Source: an uncultured Oscillospiraceae bacterium
GTDB lineage: Bacteria > Bacillota_A > Clostridia > Oscillospirales > Oscillospiraceae
DNA length: 30,019 bases
Reading direction: 5' to 3'
NCBI GenBank assembly: GCA_947631215.1
Contig: CANRKN010000015.1
Location: 1 to 30,019, forward strand
Below are positions 1 to 8,002 of the stretch, one piece after another (the stretch's first letter is position 1; each line of letters begins with the position of its first letter). The notes under the pieces were generated by a model, which had not been told where the DNA came from, ran no database searches, and saw only the letters and a list, made by a program, of their open reading frames with translations. Made by a program: the position numbers and the translations under genes.

Positions 1-2978
1 TATACCTCCGTGTCCACCACCAGGATGTTCACGTCCTCGCCGGAGGCCAGCACGTGGTCCAGGCCGCCGTAGCCGATATCGTAGGCCCAGCCGTCGCCGC
101 CGTACATCCACATGCTCTTCTTCACCAGCTGGTCCTGAGCGGAGCGCACCGCGTCGATGACGCCGCCGGTCTCCGGACATGCCTTCAGCGCGTCGATGAC
201 CGCGTCGCTGAGCGCGAGGGTATTCTCCTTGTCCTCAAAGCCGTCCAGCCATGCCTTCAGCGCGGCTTTGAGCTTATCGTCCTTCGTCTGGGCCATGAGC
301 TCCGTGACCTCTTTGGCCAGGCGCAGCCGCTGCTGGCGCACGCTCAGCACCATGCCGAGAGAGTACTCGGCGTTGTTTTCAAACAGGGAGTTGCTCATGG
401 CCGGGCCCCGGCCGTTGGGGCGGGTGGTGTAGGGGTAGCTGGGCATACTGAAGCCCCAGGCCTGGGTGCAGCCCGTGGCGTTGGCCACCACCATCCGCTC
501 GCCGAAGAGCTGGGTCATCATCTTCATGTAGGGCGTCTCGCCGCAGCCGGCGCATGCCCCGGAGAACTCCAGCAGGGGCTGCTCGAACTGGCTGCCCTTG
601 ACGGTGAACTTGTTCATGGGGTTCTTCTTGGGGGAGAGGGAGAGGCTGTAGTCCCAATTCTTCTGCTGGGGGAGCTGGCTCTCGATGGGCTGCATGGCGA
701 TGGCCTTTTTGGGCGCCGGGCAGGAGGCGGCGCAGGTGCCGCAGCCGGTGCAGTCCAGAGGGTCCACCTGGATGCGGTAGCGCAGGCCGTCGAACCCCTT
801 GCCCCTGGCCTCGTTGGTGACGTAGCCCTCGGGGGCGGCCTTCGCCTCCGCCTCGTTCACCAGGAAGGGCCGGATGGCCGCGTGGGGGCACATGACCGAG
901 CACAGGTTACAGCCGATGCAGTTTTCCGGCACCCAGCTGGCCACATGGGAGGCAAAGCCCCGCTTCTCATACTTAGAGGTGGACAGGGGCACGGTGCCGT
1001 CGGCCCTATCGGCGAACACGCTCACCGGCAGGCTGTCGCCCTTTTGGGCGTTCACCGCGTGCATGACCGTGCGGATGTACCAGGGGTTCTCCGTGTCCAC
1101 GGCCTCGGGCTCGTCGGCAAGGTCCGCCCAGGCGGCGGGCACCTTCACCTCGTGGACGCCCTTGAGCCCCGCATCCACCGCGGCGCAGTTCATGGCCACC
1201 ACCTTGTCGCCCTTGCGGCCGTAGGTCTTTTCGATGGCGGCTTTCATGTAGCCCACCACCTGGTCCACGGGCAGGATGCCGGCCAGCTTGAAAAACGCCG
1301 CCTGCAGCACCGTGTTGGTGCGGTTTCCAAGGCCCAGGCCGTCGGCGATATCCGTGGCGTCGATGGTATAGAACTTTGCCTTCCGCTGGGCCAGCAGGCG
1401 CTTCACCTTGCTGGGCAGGTGTGTCTCCAGGTCCGCGTCGGACCAGTTGCAGTTTAAGAGGAACGTGCCGCCGGGCTTCAGCTCGGTCACGATGTCGTAC
1501 TTGGGGATGTAGCTCTGGTTGTGGCAGGCGATGAAGTCCGCCATGGTCACGTAGTAGGTGGACAATATGGGATTGTGACCGAAGCGCAGGTGGCTCTTGG
1601 TGACGCCGCCGGACTTTTTCGTGTCGTACTCAAAATAGGCCTGCACGTACTGGTCCGTGTTGTCGCCGATGATCTTGATGGAGTTCTTGTTGGCGCCCAC
1701 GGTGCCGTCGCCGCCCAGGCCCCAGAACTTGCAGGAGATGGTCTTTTCGTCCGCGGTGACCACGTTCTCCCCGATGGGCAGGGAGTGGTGGGTCACGTCG
1801 TCGGTGATGCCCACGGTGAAGTGGTCCTGCTGGGCCCCGGCCATGTTGTCGTACACGGCGATCATCTGGGCGGGGGTGGTGTCCTTGCTGGATAGGCCGT
1901 AGCGGCCGCCCAGGACTTTGATGTGCCGGCCCCCGTGGATGAGCACCGAGCACACGTCCTCATAGAGGGGCTCGCCGTTGGCGCCGGGCTCCTTCGTCCT
2001 GTCCAGGGCCGTCAGCACCTGGCAGGACTGGGGCAGGGCGGCCAGGAAATGCTCCGCGCTGAAGGGGCGATAGAGCCGCACCTGCAAAAAGCCCACCTTC
2101 CGGCCCTGCTTGGCGAGGTATTCCACCACCTCCTGCAGACAGCCGGACACGCTGCCCATGGCCACCACCACATGCTCCGCGTCGGGGGCGCCGTAGTAGT
2201 TGAAGAGCTTGTAGTCCCGGCCGGTGAGGGCGCTCATCTTAAGCATATAATCCTCCACGATGCCGGGCACGGCCTCGTAGTAGGGGTTCACGGCCTCCCG
2301 CAGCTGGAAGGCGGTGTCCGGGTTGATGACCGTGGAGCGCATGAGAGGGTGCTCGCTGTTCAGGGCATTGGCCCGGAACTTGGCCAGCGCCTCCATGTCC
2401 AGCATCTTTTTGAGGTCCTCGTAGTCCAGCACGTCGATCTTCTGGATCTCATGGCTGGTGCGGAAGCCGTCGAAGAAGTGCATGAAGGGCACCCGGCTCT
2501 TCACGGCGGAAAGGTGCGCCACCGCCGCCAGGTCCATGCACTCCTGCACGCAGGAGGAGGCAAGCTGCGCAAAGCCCGTCTGCCGGCAGGCCATCACGTC
2601 TGAGTGATCCCCGAAGATGGAGAACGCGCTGGTGCCAACCGTCCGGGCCGCCACATGGATGACGCCAGGGAGAAGCTGCCCCGCGATGCGGTAAAGGGGC
2701 GGGATCATCAGCATGAGGCCTTGGCTGGCGGTATAGCTGGTGGACAAGGCCCCGGCCTCCAGGGACCCGTGCATGGCGCCGCAGGCGCCCGCCTCGCTCT
2801 GCATCTCCATGAGCCGGACCGGCTGGCCGAACATATTGAGCTTCCCGTTGGCGGCCCAGGCGTCCACGTGCTCCGCCATGGGGCTGGACGGGGTTATCGG
2901 GTAGATGGTGGCGACCTCCGTAAAGGCATAGCTCGCGTAGGCGGCGGCCTCGTTGCCGTCCATCGTTTTCTTGACCAT
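1..2978 (-). CDS. nifJ: Pyruvate:ferredoxin (flavodoxin) oxidoreductase, 3' end missing
   Basis: Oxidatively decarboxylates pyruvate to acetyl-CoA and passes electrons to ferredoxin or flavodoxin in the cytoplasm; a central enzyme of anaerobic fermenters. The window holds the first 992 residues; the family is about 1,170-1,200 long, so roughly 180 C-terminal residues lie beyond the left edge. Seen in order: the N-terminal pyrimidine-binding domain (starts MVKKTMDGNEAAAYASYAF, then YPITPSSPMAEHVD), a central domain, two 4Fe-4S ligand sets (C687-x2-C690-x2-C693-x3-C697 and C743-x2-C746-x2-C749-x3-C753), and the start of the TPP domain (GACAGCGETPY, later GGDGWAYDIGYGG). The reading frame ends at the edge in NILVVDTEV, as expected. 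The start is ATG at 2978 behind GGGAAGGAG. It stands alone behind its own strong promoter. No frameshift was seen. Identity is certain; the electron acceptor cannot be told. Confidence 0.97.
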   Translation of the reverse strand, partial: MVKKTMDGNEAAAYASYAFTEVATIYPITPSSPMAEHVDAWAANGKLNMFGQPVRLMEMQSEAGACGAMHGSLEAGALSTSYTASQGLMLMIPPLYRIAGQLLPGVIHVAARTVGTSAFSIFGDHSDVMACRQTGFAQLASSCVQECMDLAAVAHLSAVKSRVPFMHFFDGFRTSHEIQKIDVLDYEDLKKMLDMEALAKFRANALNSEHPLMRSTVINPDTAFQLREAVNPYYEAVPGIVEDYMLKMSALTGRDYKLFNYYGAPDAEHVVVAMGSVSGCLQEVVEYLAKQGRKVGFLQVRLYRPFSAEHFLAALPQSCQVLTALDRTKEPGANGEPLYEDVCSVLIHGGRHIKVLGGRYGLSSKDTTPAQMIAVYDNMAGAQQDHFTVGITDDVTHHSLPIGENVVTADEKTISCKFWGLGGDGTVGANKNSIKIIGDNTDQYVQAYFEYDTKKSGGVTKSHLRFGHNPILSTYYVTMADFIACHNQSYIPKYDIVTELKPGGTFLLNCNWSDADLETHLPSKVKRLLAQRKAKFYTIDATDIADGLGLGNRTNTVLQAAFFKLAGILPVDQVVGYMKAAIEKTYGRKGDKVVAMNCAAVDAGLKGVHEVKVPAAWADLADEPEAVDTENPWYIRTVMHAVNAQKGDSLPVSVFADRADGTVPLSTSKYEKRGFASHVASWVPENCIGCNLCSVMCPHAAIRPFLVNEAEAKAAPEGYVTNEARGKGFDGLRYRIQVDPLDCTGCGTCAASCPAPKKAIAMQPIESQLPQQKNWDYSLSLSPKKNPMNKFTVKGSQFEQPLLEFSGACAGCGETPYMKMMTQLFGERMVVANATGCTQAWGFSMPSYPYTTRPNGRGPAMSNSLFENNAEYSLGMVLSVRQQRLRLAKEVTELMAQTKDDKLKAALKAWLDGFEDKENTLALSDAVIDALKACPETGGVIDAVRSAQDQLVKKSMWMYGGDGWAYDIGYGGLDHVLASGEDVNILVVDTEV

Positions 2979-3036
2979 ATCAAAAAACTCCTTCCCCTTA
3001 CAGTTGCTAAACTTATAAAAAGCCTAAGCAAATCTT

Positions 3037-3065
3037 ATTATCGCACAGCGGCCCGCCGTTGTCAA
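3037..3065 (-). promoter_or_regulatory. Promoter of the pyruvate:ferredoxin oxidoreductase gene
   Basis: On the minus strand, TTGACA (3065-3060) and GATAAT (3042-3037) are separated by 17 bp, a near-consensus housekeeping promoter. The untranslated leader would be about 50 nt and ends in a strong ribosome binding site. I see no obvious operator such as a Rex site in it. Confidence 0.8.
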
Positions 3066-3085
3066 GGATGGCCGGGCCCCTTTTC

Positions 3086-3122
3086 GCGAAAAAAGGCGGG
3101 AGCATCCGTGGATGCTCCCGCC
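3086..3122 (-). terminator. Rho-independent terminator of the foldase gene
   Basis: A perfect 13-bp stem (3095-3107 with 3110-3122, 2-nt loop) lies 27 nt after the foldase stop codon. On the minus strand it is followed by six T residues, the classic intrinsic terminator layout. It separates the foldase gene from the promoter of the oxidoreductase gene downstream on the same strand. Confidence 0.9.
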
Positions 3123-3149
3123 TGGAGAACGGTATCGTATGGTATCTTT

Positions 3150-4742
3150 TTAGTGGTGCTTGCCCACCATGCCCATGTGGGCGGTGACGGGCTCGTAGCC
3201 TTCCATATGCTCCTCGATGAAGGCATCGAAGGCCTCAGTGCGCATCTCATTGTCGGCGATGGTCTGGGCATAGGTCAGCTCACTCAGGCCGGTGAAGTAC
3301 ACCACATGGGCGCCGGTGTAGGAGCCCTCGTCCTGACCGTCATAGGTGACGACGGTGGTGTCGCCGGCCTTGCGGGCCTTGGCATAGATCCACTCGTCGA
3401 TGGGCGGGACCATCTGGCCCTTGGGCACGTCCTCATAGAGGCCGCCGTTGGTGTTGGAGCCGGAGTCCTCGCTGCGCTCGTTGGCCAGGGCCGCGAAGCT
3501 GTCCTCCGTGGCGTCGCCGGCCTTCCACTCGTCCAGGATGGCCTGGGCCTCGTCGGCCGCGGCCTGGATCTCCTCCTCGCTGTAGACGCCGTCGCCGTCG
3601 GTATCCTGGGCGTTCACCAGGATGTGCCGGAAGCCGGGCAGTTTATAGTCGTTGGCGTCCCGGTCCAGGAACATGACCAGGTACACGGTGCCGTCGTCCG
3701 CCGTGATGGCGTCGGCGTCGCCGGCCTTGCGGCTGGCGTCCAGCAGGAACTCGGAATAGTTGGCGGACAGGCTGCTGCCGGCCAGGGTGACGGGGGTCAC
3801 GGCGGCGCCGTCAAAGTTCTCCGCGATATAGTCGGTGAAGGTCTTCTCGTCGGTGCCGTCCACTGCCTCCAGGAACGCGTCGATGGCGTCCTCGTCCATA
3901 GCGGGCTCGGCGGGCTCGGGCTCGGGCGTGGCCTCCGGCTCGGCGGTATCCTCCGCGGCCTCGGCGTCGGTGGTATCCTCGGCGGGCTCAGTCTCGTCCA
4001 CAGGAGCGGAGACGGTATAGGCGATATAGGAGATCTGGTCCATCTGGTCCGCCTCTTCGGCGTAGTGGTCGTCCAGCTCCGCGGTGGTGTAGTTGAAGCT
4101 GTCTCTTACGCTCTCGGCATAGGCGGAGGCCAGGAACGTGCGGTAAAGCTCATCATGGAGCATTTCCTCATCCACGCCCTTGCCGTAGTTGAGGTTGATA
4201 TACTGCTGGAGGCTCTCGTAGTTCAGACTGGACCAGTTGGTGGTCAGCGCCTCATACTGCTGGTCGAAGAGAGCCTGCTGGTCCTCGCTGAGCGTGAAGC
4301 CGGCGGCCTCCGCCTCGTCGCAGAGCATCTTGATCTGGGCCATGTCCTGCACGGCGGAATCCCGGAAGAAGTCCCGCCAGCTCATGCCGTCGCCGTAATC
4401 CTGATCGGCCAGGCTCTGCTGGGGATCGAAGAACATGCCATAGTTGATGTAGGTGGCATAGTTGTTGTAGAAGTTCATGTAGCTGTTGGAGTAGTAGAAG
4501 TTGGCCTGGGCCACGGAGTAGTCCGTCCCGTCCACGGTGACGGCTGTCATGTGGCGGCTGGGCCAGGAGGAGTTGTAGATGAAGATGAACGCAAAGAAGA
4601 CCACCAGCACGATGGCCACCAGCGTATAGGTGATGGCGCTCTTGCGCTGCTTGGCCTTTTCCGCCTTCTGGGCGGCTGTGCGCTTGTCGGTCCCCTCCGC
4701 GATCTGCTGCTTGCGGACCTTTTTATCCTTGGAAGCACTCAT
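3150..4742 (-). CDS. Membrane-anchored PpiC/parvulin-type peptidyl-prolyl isomerase (PrsA/SurA-like foldase)
   Basis: Probable extracytoplasmic folding factor of 530 residues. A lysine-rich cytoplasmic N-terminus (1-35) precedes one transmembrane helix (about 36-56), which anchors the protein with the rest outside. Residues 70-240 resemble the helical SurA_N/chaperone region. Residues 245-285 are an acidic Pro/Glu/Thr/Ala linker. The parvulin domain follows at about 368-490 (FRHILV with H373, then GGLYEDVPKGQMVPPIDEW). A canonical EF-hand-like loop, DTDGDGVYSEEE (380-391), sits between the first strand and first helix of that domain. An ATG at 4766 would add eight residues but lies only about 14 nt from the predicted transcription start and has no ribosome binding site. 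The ATG at 4742 is preceded by AAGGGGTG, so I prefer it. The gene is monocistronic. No lipobox is seen, unlike classical PrsA. Confidence 0.88.
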   Translation of the reverse strand: MSASKDKKVRKQQIAEGTDKRTAAQKAEKAKQRKSAITYTLVAIVLVVFFAFIFIYNSSWPSRHMTAVTVDGTDYSVAQANFYYSNSYMNFYNNYATYINYGMFFDPQQSLADQDYGDGMSWRDFFRDSAVQDMAQIKMLCDEAEAAGFTLSEDQQALFDQQYEALTTNWSSLNYESLQQYINLNYGKGVDEEMLHDELYRTFLASAYAESVRDSFNYTTAELDDHYAEEADQMDQISYIAYTVSAPVDETEPAEDTTDAEAAEDTAEPEATPEPEPAEPAMDEDAIDAFLEAVDGTDEKTFTDYIAENFDGAAVTPVTLAGSSLSANYSEFLLDASRKAGDADAITADDGTVYLVMFLDRDANDYKLPGFRHILVNAQDTDGDGVYSEEEIQAAADEAQAILDEWKAGDATEDSFAALANERSEDSGSNTNGGLYEDVPKGQMVPPIDEWIYAKARKAGDTTVVTYDGQDEGSYTGAHVVYFTGLSELTYAQTIADNEMRTEAFDAFIEEHMEGYEPVTAHMGMVGKHH

Positions 4743-4787
4743 AGTTTTGTTGACACCCCTTGCCATAGTATTCGCATAAGCTCAAAT

Positions 4788-4816
4788 ATTATATTACAGG
4801 GTATGGCCCGTTTCAA
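4788..4816 (-). promoter_or_regulatory. Promoter of the foldase gene
   Basis: On the minus strand, TTGAAA (4816-4811) and a perfect TATAAT (4793-4788) are 17 bp apart. Transcription would start near 4781, giving a leader of about 38 nt to the preferred start at 4742. Confidence 0.85.
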
Positions 4817-4875
4817 GTTTTTTCTTGCTTTGCTGAAAAATGTTTACAAATGGAAGTATTATTATGTAAACTAAT

Positions 4876-4904
4876 TTGCAAATCCGCCCCCGGTACTGTA
4901 TACT
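4876..4904 (+). promoter_or_regulatory. Promoter of the NYN-domain gene
   Basis: TTGCAA (4876-4881) and TATACT (4899-4904) are separated by 17 bp, with a predicted start near 4911 and a leader of about 23 nt. It diverges from the foldase promoter; the two -35 boxes are 59 bp apart. Confidence 0.8.
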
Positions 4905-4933
4905 AAAGCTAAAGAAATTGGAGGGATATATCC

Positions 4934-5800
4934 ATGCCCATGAACGATAACGACAAAAACCTGCGCTTGGCCGTGCTCATCGACGCGGACAACGCCCCCC
5001 GGGACTGCCTGCAGGGCATCATGGAGGAGGTGGCCATCTACGGCACGCCGAATCTCAAAAAAGCCTACGGCGACTGGTCCACCCGCAACCTGGCGGGGTG
5101 GAAGCAGGTGCTTTTGGACAACTCCGTCACCCCTATCCAGCAGTTTGCCTATACCAAGGGGAAGAACTCCACCGACTCGGCCATGATCATCGACGCCATG
5201 GATATCCTCTACTCCGGCAACACGGACGGCTTCGTGCTTGTCAGTTCTGACAGCGACTTTACGGGCCTGGCCCGGCGGCTGCGGGAGGCGGGCCAGTTCG
5301 TCATCGGCATCGGCGAGCAGAAGACCCCCAGTCCCCTCATCGCCGCCTGCAATAAATTTATTTACATCGAGGTCATTCGGGAGAAGGCCGCGAAGGTCAC
5401 CGGCAAGACGGCCCAGAACGCCCGGCGGAAAAAGGTGGAGCCGGTGAAGAAGACGGAGCCGGCGAAAAAGGCCGCCGCCCCGGTGAAGAAGGAGCCGGAG
5501 CAGGAGCCCCAGCCCAAGGCGGCCAACCCCGGGGAGCCACGGCAGATCCCCGACAGCATCGTCTGGCTCATCGCCGACTCCATCATGGACCTGTCCGGCG
5601 CCGGGGACGACGACTACGTGTCCCTGGGGGCCGTGGGCCAGCTCATCCAGAAAAAGCGCCCGGACTTCGACACCCGCAGCTATGGCTTTTCCAAGCTGTC
5701 CGGCATGGTGAAGGCCATCGACCGCTTCGAGGTGGAGGAGCGGCAGGACAAATCTGACCCCCGCAGCAAGATCGTCTATATCCGGGACTTGGAAATGTGA
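4934..5800 (+). CDS. NYN-domain (PIN-like) putative ribonuclease with C-terminal OST-HTH/LOTUS domain
   Basis: A 288-residue cytoplasmic protein. Residues 10-150 form a NYN/DUF88 (LabA-like) PIN-fold domain with the expected acidic residues: LIDADNAP (D17, D19), the aspartate in NSTDSAMIIDAMD (D81), and SSDSDF (D106, D108). These match the metal-dependent nuclease centre of the family. A low-complexity Lys/Glu/Pro/Ala linker covers about 150-205. Residues 206-288 (SIVWLIADSIMDLSGAGDDD, then LGAVGQLIQKKRPDFDTRSY) match the OST-HTH/LOTUS domain, a suspected RNA-binding module. The start at 4934 follows GGAGGG at good spacing; an ATG two codons later is possible. It is transcribed alone between its promoter and a terminator. 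RNA cleavage is inferred from the fold; the target is unknown. Confidence 0.88.
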   Translation: MPMNDNDKNLRLAVLIDADNAPRDCLQGIMEEVAIYGTPNLKKAYGDWSTRNLAGWKQVLLDNSVTPIQQFAYTKGKNSTDSAMIIDAMDILYSGNTDGFVLVSSDSDFTGLARRLREAGQFVIGIGEQKTPSPLIAACNKFIYIEVIREKAAKVTGKTAQNARRKKVEPVKKTEPAKKAAAPVKKEPEQEPQPKAANPGEPRQIPDSIVWLIADSIMDLSGAGDDDYVSLGAVGQLIQKKRPDFDTRSYGFSKLSGMVKAIDRFEVEERQDKSDPRSKIVYIRDLEM

Positions 5801-5817
5801 TTTTAAAAACGATTCGG

Positions 5818-5847
5818 CAAAATCCCGGGCTGACGCCCGGGATTTTG
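5818..5847 (+). terminator. Intrinsic terminator after the NYN gene
   Basis: A perfect 13-bp inverted repeat (5818-5830 with 5835-5847, loop TGAC) starts 17 nt after the stop codon. The 3' arm carries four T residues (GATTTTG), giving a short U-tract inside the stem end. Confidence 0.8.
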
Positions 5848-5975
5848 TGCAAAAAATGGAGAGCGACGAAACCGGAGTTGGAATATTGTGGAAACTGCGA
5901 ATTTTTCGGGCATTTTGTTTCATTAGACGACGAAATTTTTAGTGGTTTTTGAGCTGGAAAACTTCTGGAAATTGA

Positions 5976-6004
5976 TTGTTATTATTTGGAAGTCAGTATA
6001 AAAT
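5976..6004 (+). promoter_or_regulatory. Promoter of the transglutaminase-like/PPTase operon
   Basis: TTGTTA (5976-5981) and TAAAAT (5999-6004) are spaced 17 bp apart in an AT-rich stretch. An alternative overlapping -10 is TATAAA two bases upstream. The start would be near 6011, about 22 nt before the ATG. Confidence 0.6.
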
Positions 6005-6032
6005 AGACAACAGGTAACAGAGAAAGATACCC

Positions 6033-7301
6033 ATGAAAAAGCAGAGCATCCTTTACATGATCCTGGCCGCCCTGGCACTGTCGGTGCTGGTGGCGGGCGT
6101 CCGTTCATCCGAGACGGCGGGCGGCCCCAACGCCACCCTGGCCGCCTGGGCCGAGGCCGCCGCCACGGCGACGCCTGAGCCAACAGCCACCCCGGCGCCC
6201 ACCCCTACGCCCATGCCCCTGCGTATGCAGTCCCGGGAGGACCATCCCGCGCTGCTGCACCTCACCGGCGAGGGGCTCTTCCGCCCGGAGGAGGACCTCA
6301 CCTACGGGGAGCTGGCCCAGGCCCTGGAGACATTGCTGGAGGGCCTTCCCAAGGGCGGTGACGCCCTGGCGCGGCTCACGGCCGCAGGCGTCCTGGAGCC
6401 GGGCATGAGGGCTGACCGTAACGTGGGGCGCATGGCCCTTTACGAGACCCTGGACAGGCTCTCCGTGAGCTTGGCCGGTAAAGACGGCGACAGGGCGGAG
6501 GAGATCGCCCAGGCCGTGGAGGAGCAGACGCTTTTGACGCAAGGCGAGGCGCGCCTCACCCGCCGGGAGACGGCTGTGGCGCTGGTGAAGCTGTCCGGCC
6601 GGACGCCGGACGAGGGGCGTCTCATCCTGGGCGAGGGGCTGCCCGGGGACGTGGACGCGGACGACGAGGCATGGGCCTGGATGGCCGACGCGGCCACCGA
6701 GGGGGAGATACCCCTGCGGGAGGAGGGCGTCTACAGGCTCCACGGGTGGCTGTATGCCGCCGACGAAAACGGTGAGCTCATCCGCAGCGGGACATATGGC
6801 GTGTGGTCCTTCGACGCCGATGGGCGCTACACCACGGGAAATGCTTCTCTGGATGAAAAGCTGCGCCAGGCCCTTATAGACAGCGGGGCCGATGAGCTGG
6901 AGGGCGTTGAGGCTCTGCAGGCGGTCTATCTCTACGTAAAGGACAACTTCGAGTACATCGTCACGCCCCGGGACCAGACGCCGGAGGAGGTGGGCTCCAC
7001 CGGCTGGGAATTTCAGCGGGCCTCCCGGTTTTTCCGCTACGGCGGCGGCACCTGCTACGGCTACGCGGCCGCCTTCGGCCTGCTGGCCCGGTGCCTGGGC
7101 TGGAACGCCCAGATCGTGGCCGCCACGGTCAACCAGTTCAACGGCCCCCACAGCTTCGTGGTCATCCCCGACGAGGAGGGGACGGACTGGATATACGACG
7201 TGGAGCTGGAGGATACCCGCCCGGAGCGGCATGGGGACCTGGACCTTTTCCACATCCAGAATTTTGCAGTCTATAATTATTGGTACACGCCGGATTGGTG
7301 A
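6033..7301 (+). CDS. Secreted or membrane-anchored transglutaminase-like domain protein
   Basis: A 422-residue protein starting MKKQSILYMILAALALSVLV, a signal peptide or signal anchor. A Thr/Pro linker at about 45-65 (TPEPTATPAPTPTPMP) follows. The middle (about 75-240) is of unknown fold and has a hint of S-layer-homology-like helices. The C-terminus, about 285-410, is a transglutaminase-like (papain-fold) domain with a complete apparent triad: C341 in GGTCYGYA, H373 in GPHSFVVI, and D389 in WIYDVELED. Bacterial members act as proteases or cross-linkers of envelope material; the substrate here is unknown. The ribosome binding site is weak (GAGAAAG). The stop is five bases before the next start, so the two genes are probably one operon. 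Confidence 0.82.
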   Translation: MKKQSILYMILAALALSVLVAGVRSSETAGGPNATLAAWAEAAATATPEPTATPAPTPTPMPLRMQSREDHPALLHLTGEGLFRPEEDLTYGELAQALETLLEGLPKGGDALARLTAAGVLEPGMRADRNVGRMALYETLDRLSVSLAGKDGDRAEEIAQAVEEQTLLTQGEARLTRRETAVALVKLSGRTPDEGRLILGEGLPGDVDADDEAWAWMADAATEGEIPLREEGVYRLHGWLYAADENGELIRSGTYGVWSFDADGRYTTGNASLDEKLRQALIDSGADELEGVEALQAVYLYVKDNFEYIVTPRDQTPEEVGSTGWEFQRASRFFRYGGGTCYGYAAAFGLLARCLGWNAQIVAATVNQFNGPHSFVVIPDEEGTDWIYDVELEDTRPERHGDLDLFHIQNFAVYNYWYTPDW

Positions 7302-7306
7302 GAGTT

Positions 7307-7945
7307 ATGACAGAAGTGTTCGTACTGAAAAACGGCGACGAGCCCATGACGGAGGAGCAGGCGGATCTGCTGCCCCGGTGGCGGCGGCGGAGACTGGAGC
7401 GGCTGCGCTATGCACCGGCGCGGGAGGCCAGTCTCGGCGCGGGCCTTCTGTGGCGGTATGTGATGGAGCGCCACGGCGTCCAGCCGGAGGAGCCGGTGCG
7501 GTTCCTGCAGGCGGGCAAGCCCGTGTTCGCCCAGCGGGACGACCTGCATTTCAGCCTGTCCCACTCCGGGCCCTACGCCATGTGCGCCATCAGCAGCGAC
7601 CCCATCGGGGTGGACGTGCAGCAGATCAAGCCCATCCACATGTCGGTGGCCCGCCGGTTCCATTTCCGGGAGCGGGACTGGCTGGCGGAGCAGCCCCGGG
7701 ACCAGCAGAACCACGCCTTCTTCCGCATCTGGACGAGAAAAGAGGCGTGGGTCAAGGCGGTGAGCCAGGACCAGCTTCTGGGCCTGGACCAGGAGGACGT
7801 GATGCACGGCCTGGACGGCTGGCAGTTCGGGGAATATGACCTGGGGGACGAGTACGTGGCCGCGGTATGCGCCCGCCAGAGCGAGAAGCTGGCGGAGCCC
7901 ACGGTGCTCACCACCCAGGACGTGGTGGCGGCCCTGAAGGGCTGA
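7307..7945 (+). CDS. 4'-phosphopantetheinyl transferase, Sfp/HetI type
   Basis: Transfers phosphopantetheine from CoA to a serine of carrier proteins (acyl, peptidyl or aryl carrier proteins) in the cytoplasm. The 212 residues match the Sfp-type two-lobed family (about 220-240). Motifs: HFSLSHSG (81-88), PIGVDVQQIK (99-108) and FRIWTRKEAWVK (139-150, metal-ligand E146 and K150). The usual second acidic residue of the G-x-D-x-E motif (Sfp E109) is Q105 here; D103 and E146 are kept. The ATG at 7307 is preceded by GGTGAG that overlaps the previous stop, arguing for translational coupling; an upstream in-frame TTG at 7280 lies inside the preceding gene and is less likely. No PKS, NRPS or carrier protein lies nearby, so the target may be the fatty-acid ACP or a distant cluster. 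Confidence 0.9.
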   Translation: MTEVFVLKNGDEPMTEEQADLLPRWRRRRLERLRYAPAREASLGAGLLWRYVMERHGVQPEEPVRFLQAGKPVFAQRDDLHFSLSHSGPYAMCAISSDPIGVDVQQIKPIHMSVARRFHFRERDWLAEQPRDQQNHAFFRIWTRKEAWVKAVSQDQLLGLDQEDVMHGLDGWQFGEYDLGDEYVAAVCARQSEKLAEPTVLTTQDVVAALKG

Positions 7946-7960
7946 GAAAAGAAAAGACAA

Positions 7961-7990
7961 AAGACGGGACCGAAAGTTCGGTCCCGTCTT
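7961..7990. terminator. Bidirectional terminator between PPTase and ABC ATPase genes
   Basis: A perfect 13-bp stem (7961-7973 with 7978-7990) with a 4-nt loop sits between two convergent genes. The minus-strand 3' side is T-rich (TTTGTCTTTTCTTTTC) and the plus-strand side reads TCTTATTATAT, so it can serve both directions. Confidence 0.85.
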
Positions 7991-8002
7991 ATTATATCTG
8001 TG

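Noticed and set aside
54..4874. Long plus-strand open frames (54-1457, 1923-2603, 2604-4874) opposite the oxidoreductase and foldase genes
   Set aside because: They are antisense shadows of strongly coding GC-rich genes: compositions full of Gly/His/Val/Leu/Ala, no ribosome binding sites and no recognisable domains.
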